A DNA stretch of 5,670 nt from Candidatus Margulisiibacteriota bacterium (GTDB taxonomy: Bacteria > Margulisbacteria > Termititenacia > Termititenacales > Termititenacaceae): assembly GCA_031279615.1 (NCBI GenBank), contig JAITIE010000029.1:1-5670 (forward strand). The letters are read 5' to 3'. Below are positions 4,540 to 5,670 of this stretch, piece after piece. Numbering within the stretch: the stretch's first letter is position 1; the number at the start of each line of letters is the position of its first letter. The position numbers and the translations under genes are program-made. The notes beneath the pieces were generated by a model that saw only the letters and a program-made list of their open reading frames with translations, did not search any database and had not been told where the DNA came from.

Positions 4540-5670
4540 CGATTACAAATCCTTGACGCGCGGCAAAGCGCTTGCCGAACTGCCGGCGCCGGAATATCTC
4601 TATGTGCCGCTGCTCCAGCATATCGGCGCGCCGGCGGTGAGCCTGGTCAAAAAAGGCGACCGCGTCTGGCGCGGCCAGTTGATCGGCTCGGCGGACGCTT
4701 TCGTCACGGCCAATGTGCATTCTCCGGTGTCCGGCGAAGTGGCGGATCTGGTCAAGGTCAAAAATCCGCAGGGCAATTTAGTCGAGGCGGTCAAGATTAA
4801 AAATGATTTTCAGGATGAACGCGACCCCAATCTCAAACAGTATCCGCCGCTGGCGGAGCTGGATACGGAAACTATCCGTGAGATAATCCGCGAGGCCGGT
4901 CTGGTGGGCATGGGCGGCGCGGCTTTTCCCACGCATGTCAAAGTGTCGCCGCCCAAAGATAAAAAAGTCGACACGCTGATCCTCAATGCCGCGGAATGCG
5001 AGCCGTACCTCAACGCGGATTACCGGCTTTTGCTGGAGCAGCCCAACGAGGTGGTGCAGGGTCTGCGCCTGCTGGCCAAAGCCGCCTGCGCGGTCTGGGT
5101 GGTCGTGGCCATCGAGGACAATAAAAAAGACGTCATTGCCGGCCTGAAAAACTGCGGCGTGGAAGAATTTGCCCGCATCGCTTTATTGCCGTCGGTCTAT
5201 CCCGCCGGCGCGGAAAAAGTGCTGGTCAAAAAAACAGTTGGCCGCAGGATACCGAACAAAGGCCTGCCGATCGATGTGGGCGTGGTTGTGGTCAATGTCG
5301 GCACGGCTTATCAGCTGGCGCGCAGTGTGCAAACCGGTCTGCCGTTGCTCGAGCGCGTGGTTACGATTTCCGGCGAGTTTGCCAACCCGGGCAATTATTG
5401 GGTCAGGCTCGGCGCTTTGTATCAAGATGTGGTCAAGCTGCCGGAAAATTTTGCGAAAAAAGATTTTCGCGTGGTGTCCGGCGGGCCGATGATGGGTTTT
5501 GCCGTGGCCGCGCTGGACGTGCCGGTGACCAAAGGCGCTTCGGGGATTATCCTGCTGCGCTCGCAGGTCTTCGCGGAAACGAACTGCCTGCGCTGCGCGC
5601 GCTGTGTCGACGCCTGCCCGCTGGGTCTGCTGCCGTACAGGGACAGAGGTCTGACCGACTGCATGGAGTG
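4532..5670 (+). CDS. rnfC: Rnf electron transport complex subunit C, N-terminal 379 codons (3' end beyond the right edge)
   Basis: RnfC is the peripheral, NADH/FMN-interacting iron-sulfur subunit of the Rnf complex, related to the NuoF-like fold. In order: YVPLLQHIGAPAVSLVKKGDRVWRGQ (24-49, the N-terminal sandwich domain); VGMGGAAFPTHVK (125-137) and NAAECEPYL (152-160) of the nucleotide/flavin-binding region; an SLBB-like segment around ERVVTISGEFANPGNYWV; GGPMMG (317-322); and the first [4Fe-4S] motif with Cys352, Cys355, Cys358 and Cys362 (CLRCARCVDACP). The second cluster lies past the window end; about 60 or more residues are missing for a core RnfC. The start is GTG. The usual N-terminal F-x-GGIHP-type motif is absent: the protein begins directly at YNDYKSLTRGK. 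It overlaps rnfE by 8 bp, so the two are surely co-transcribed, and rnfD, G, A and B are expected nearby. Confidence 0.96.
   Translation, partial: MYNDYKSLTRGKALAELPAPEYLYVPLLQHIGAPAVSLVKKGDRVWRGQLIGSADAFVTANVHSPVSGEVADLVKVKNPQGNLVEAVKIKNDFQDERDPNLKQYPPLAELDTETIREIIREAGLVGMGGAAFPTHVKVSPPKDKKVDTLILNAAECEPYLNADYRLLLEQPNEVVQGLRLLAKAACAVWVVVAIEDNKKDVIAGLKNCGVEEFARIALLPSVYPAGAEKVLVKKTVGRRIPNKGLPIDVGVVVVNVGTAYQLARSVQTGLPLLERVVTISGEFANPGNYWVRLGALYQDVVKLPENFAKKDFRVVSGGPMMGFAVAALDVPVTKGASGIILLRSQVFAETNCLRCARCVDACPLGLLPYRDRGLTDCME

Overview
The window looks like ordinary chromosome from an anaerobic bacterium with two membranes. Evidence for anaerobic energy conservation is the start of an Rnf (ferredoxin:NAD+ oxidoreductase) operon. 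Evidence for an outer membrane is a small beta-barrel-like protein with a signal peptide and a C-terminal phenylalanine. Base composition is mixed: the rnf genes and the nitrilase are G+C-rich, while the barrel gene and the 2.8-3.0 kb intergenic stretch are A+T-richer. I cannot name the taxon from the sequence alone.

Layout. Positions 1-686 (minus) hold the N-terminal 228 codons of a nitrilase-family carbon-nitrogen hydrolase that runs off the left edge; it may be the glutaminase partner of NAD synthetase. Positions 740-1963 (minus) hold a 407-residue soluble protein I do not recognise, lying 53 bp upstream of the hydrolase and probably co-transcribed with it. The intervening gap folds into a strong hairpin that takes in part of the hydrolase start codon. 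Positions 1964-2165 are a divergent intergenic region with a plausible promoter for the next gene. Positions 2166-2745 (plus) hold the barrel protein, broken by a one-base frameshift at a run of six A, followed by a strong bidirectional terminator at 2757-2781. Positions 2786-3084 contain no convincing gene but include an A+T-rich block and an 84-bp inverted-repeat structure abutting the uppP stop codon. Positions 3085-3876 (minus) are uppP/bacA, undecaprenyl-diphosphatase. A 90-bp divergent region separates it from rnfE (3967-4539) and rnfC (4532 to the right edge), which overlap by 8 bp.

How the genes relate. RnfE and RnfC are subunits of one membrane complex that couples ferredoxin oxidation and NAD+ reduction to ion export. 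UppP recycles the lipid carrier for cell-wall and surface polysaccharide synthesis. The hydrolase may feed ammonia into NAD synthesis. These are housekeeping functions, and I see no defence, mobile or otherwise exotic gene system. The points most worth a second look are the frameshift, the two intergenic hairpins, the unknown 407-residue protein, the rnfE-first gene order and the frequent lack of Shine-Dalgarno sequences.
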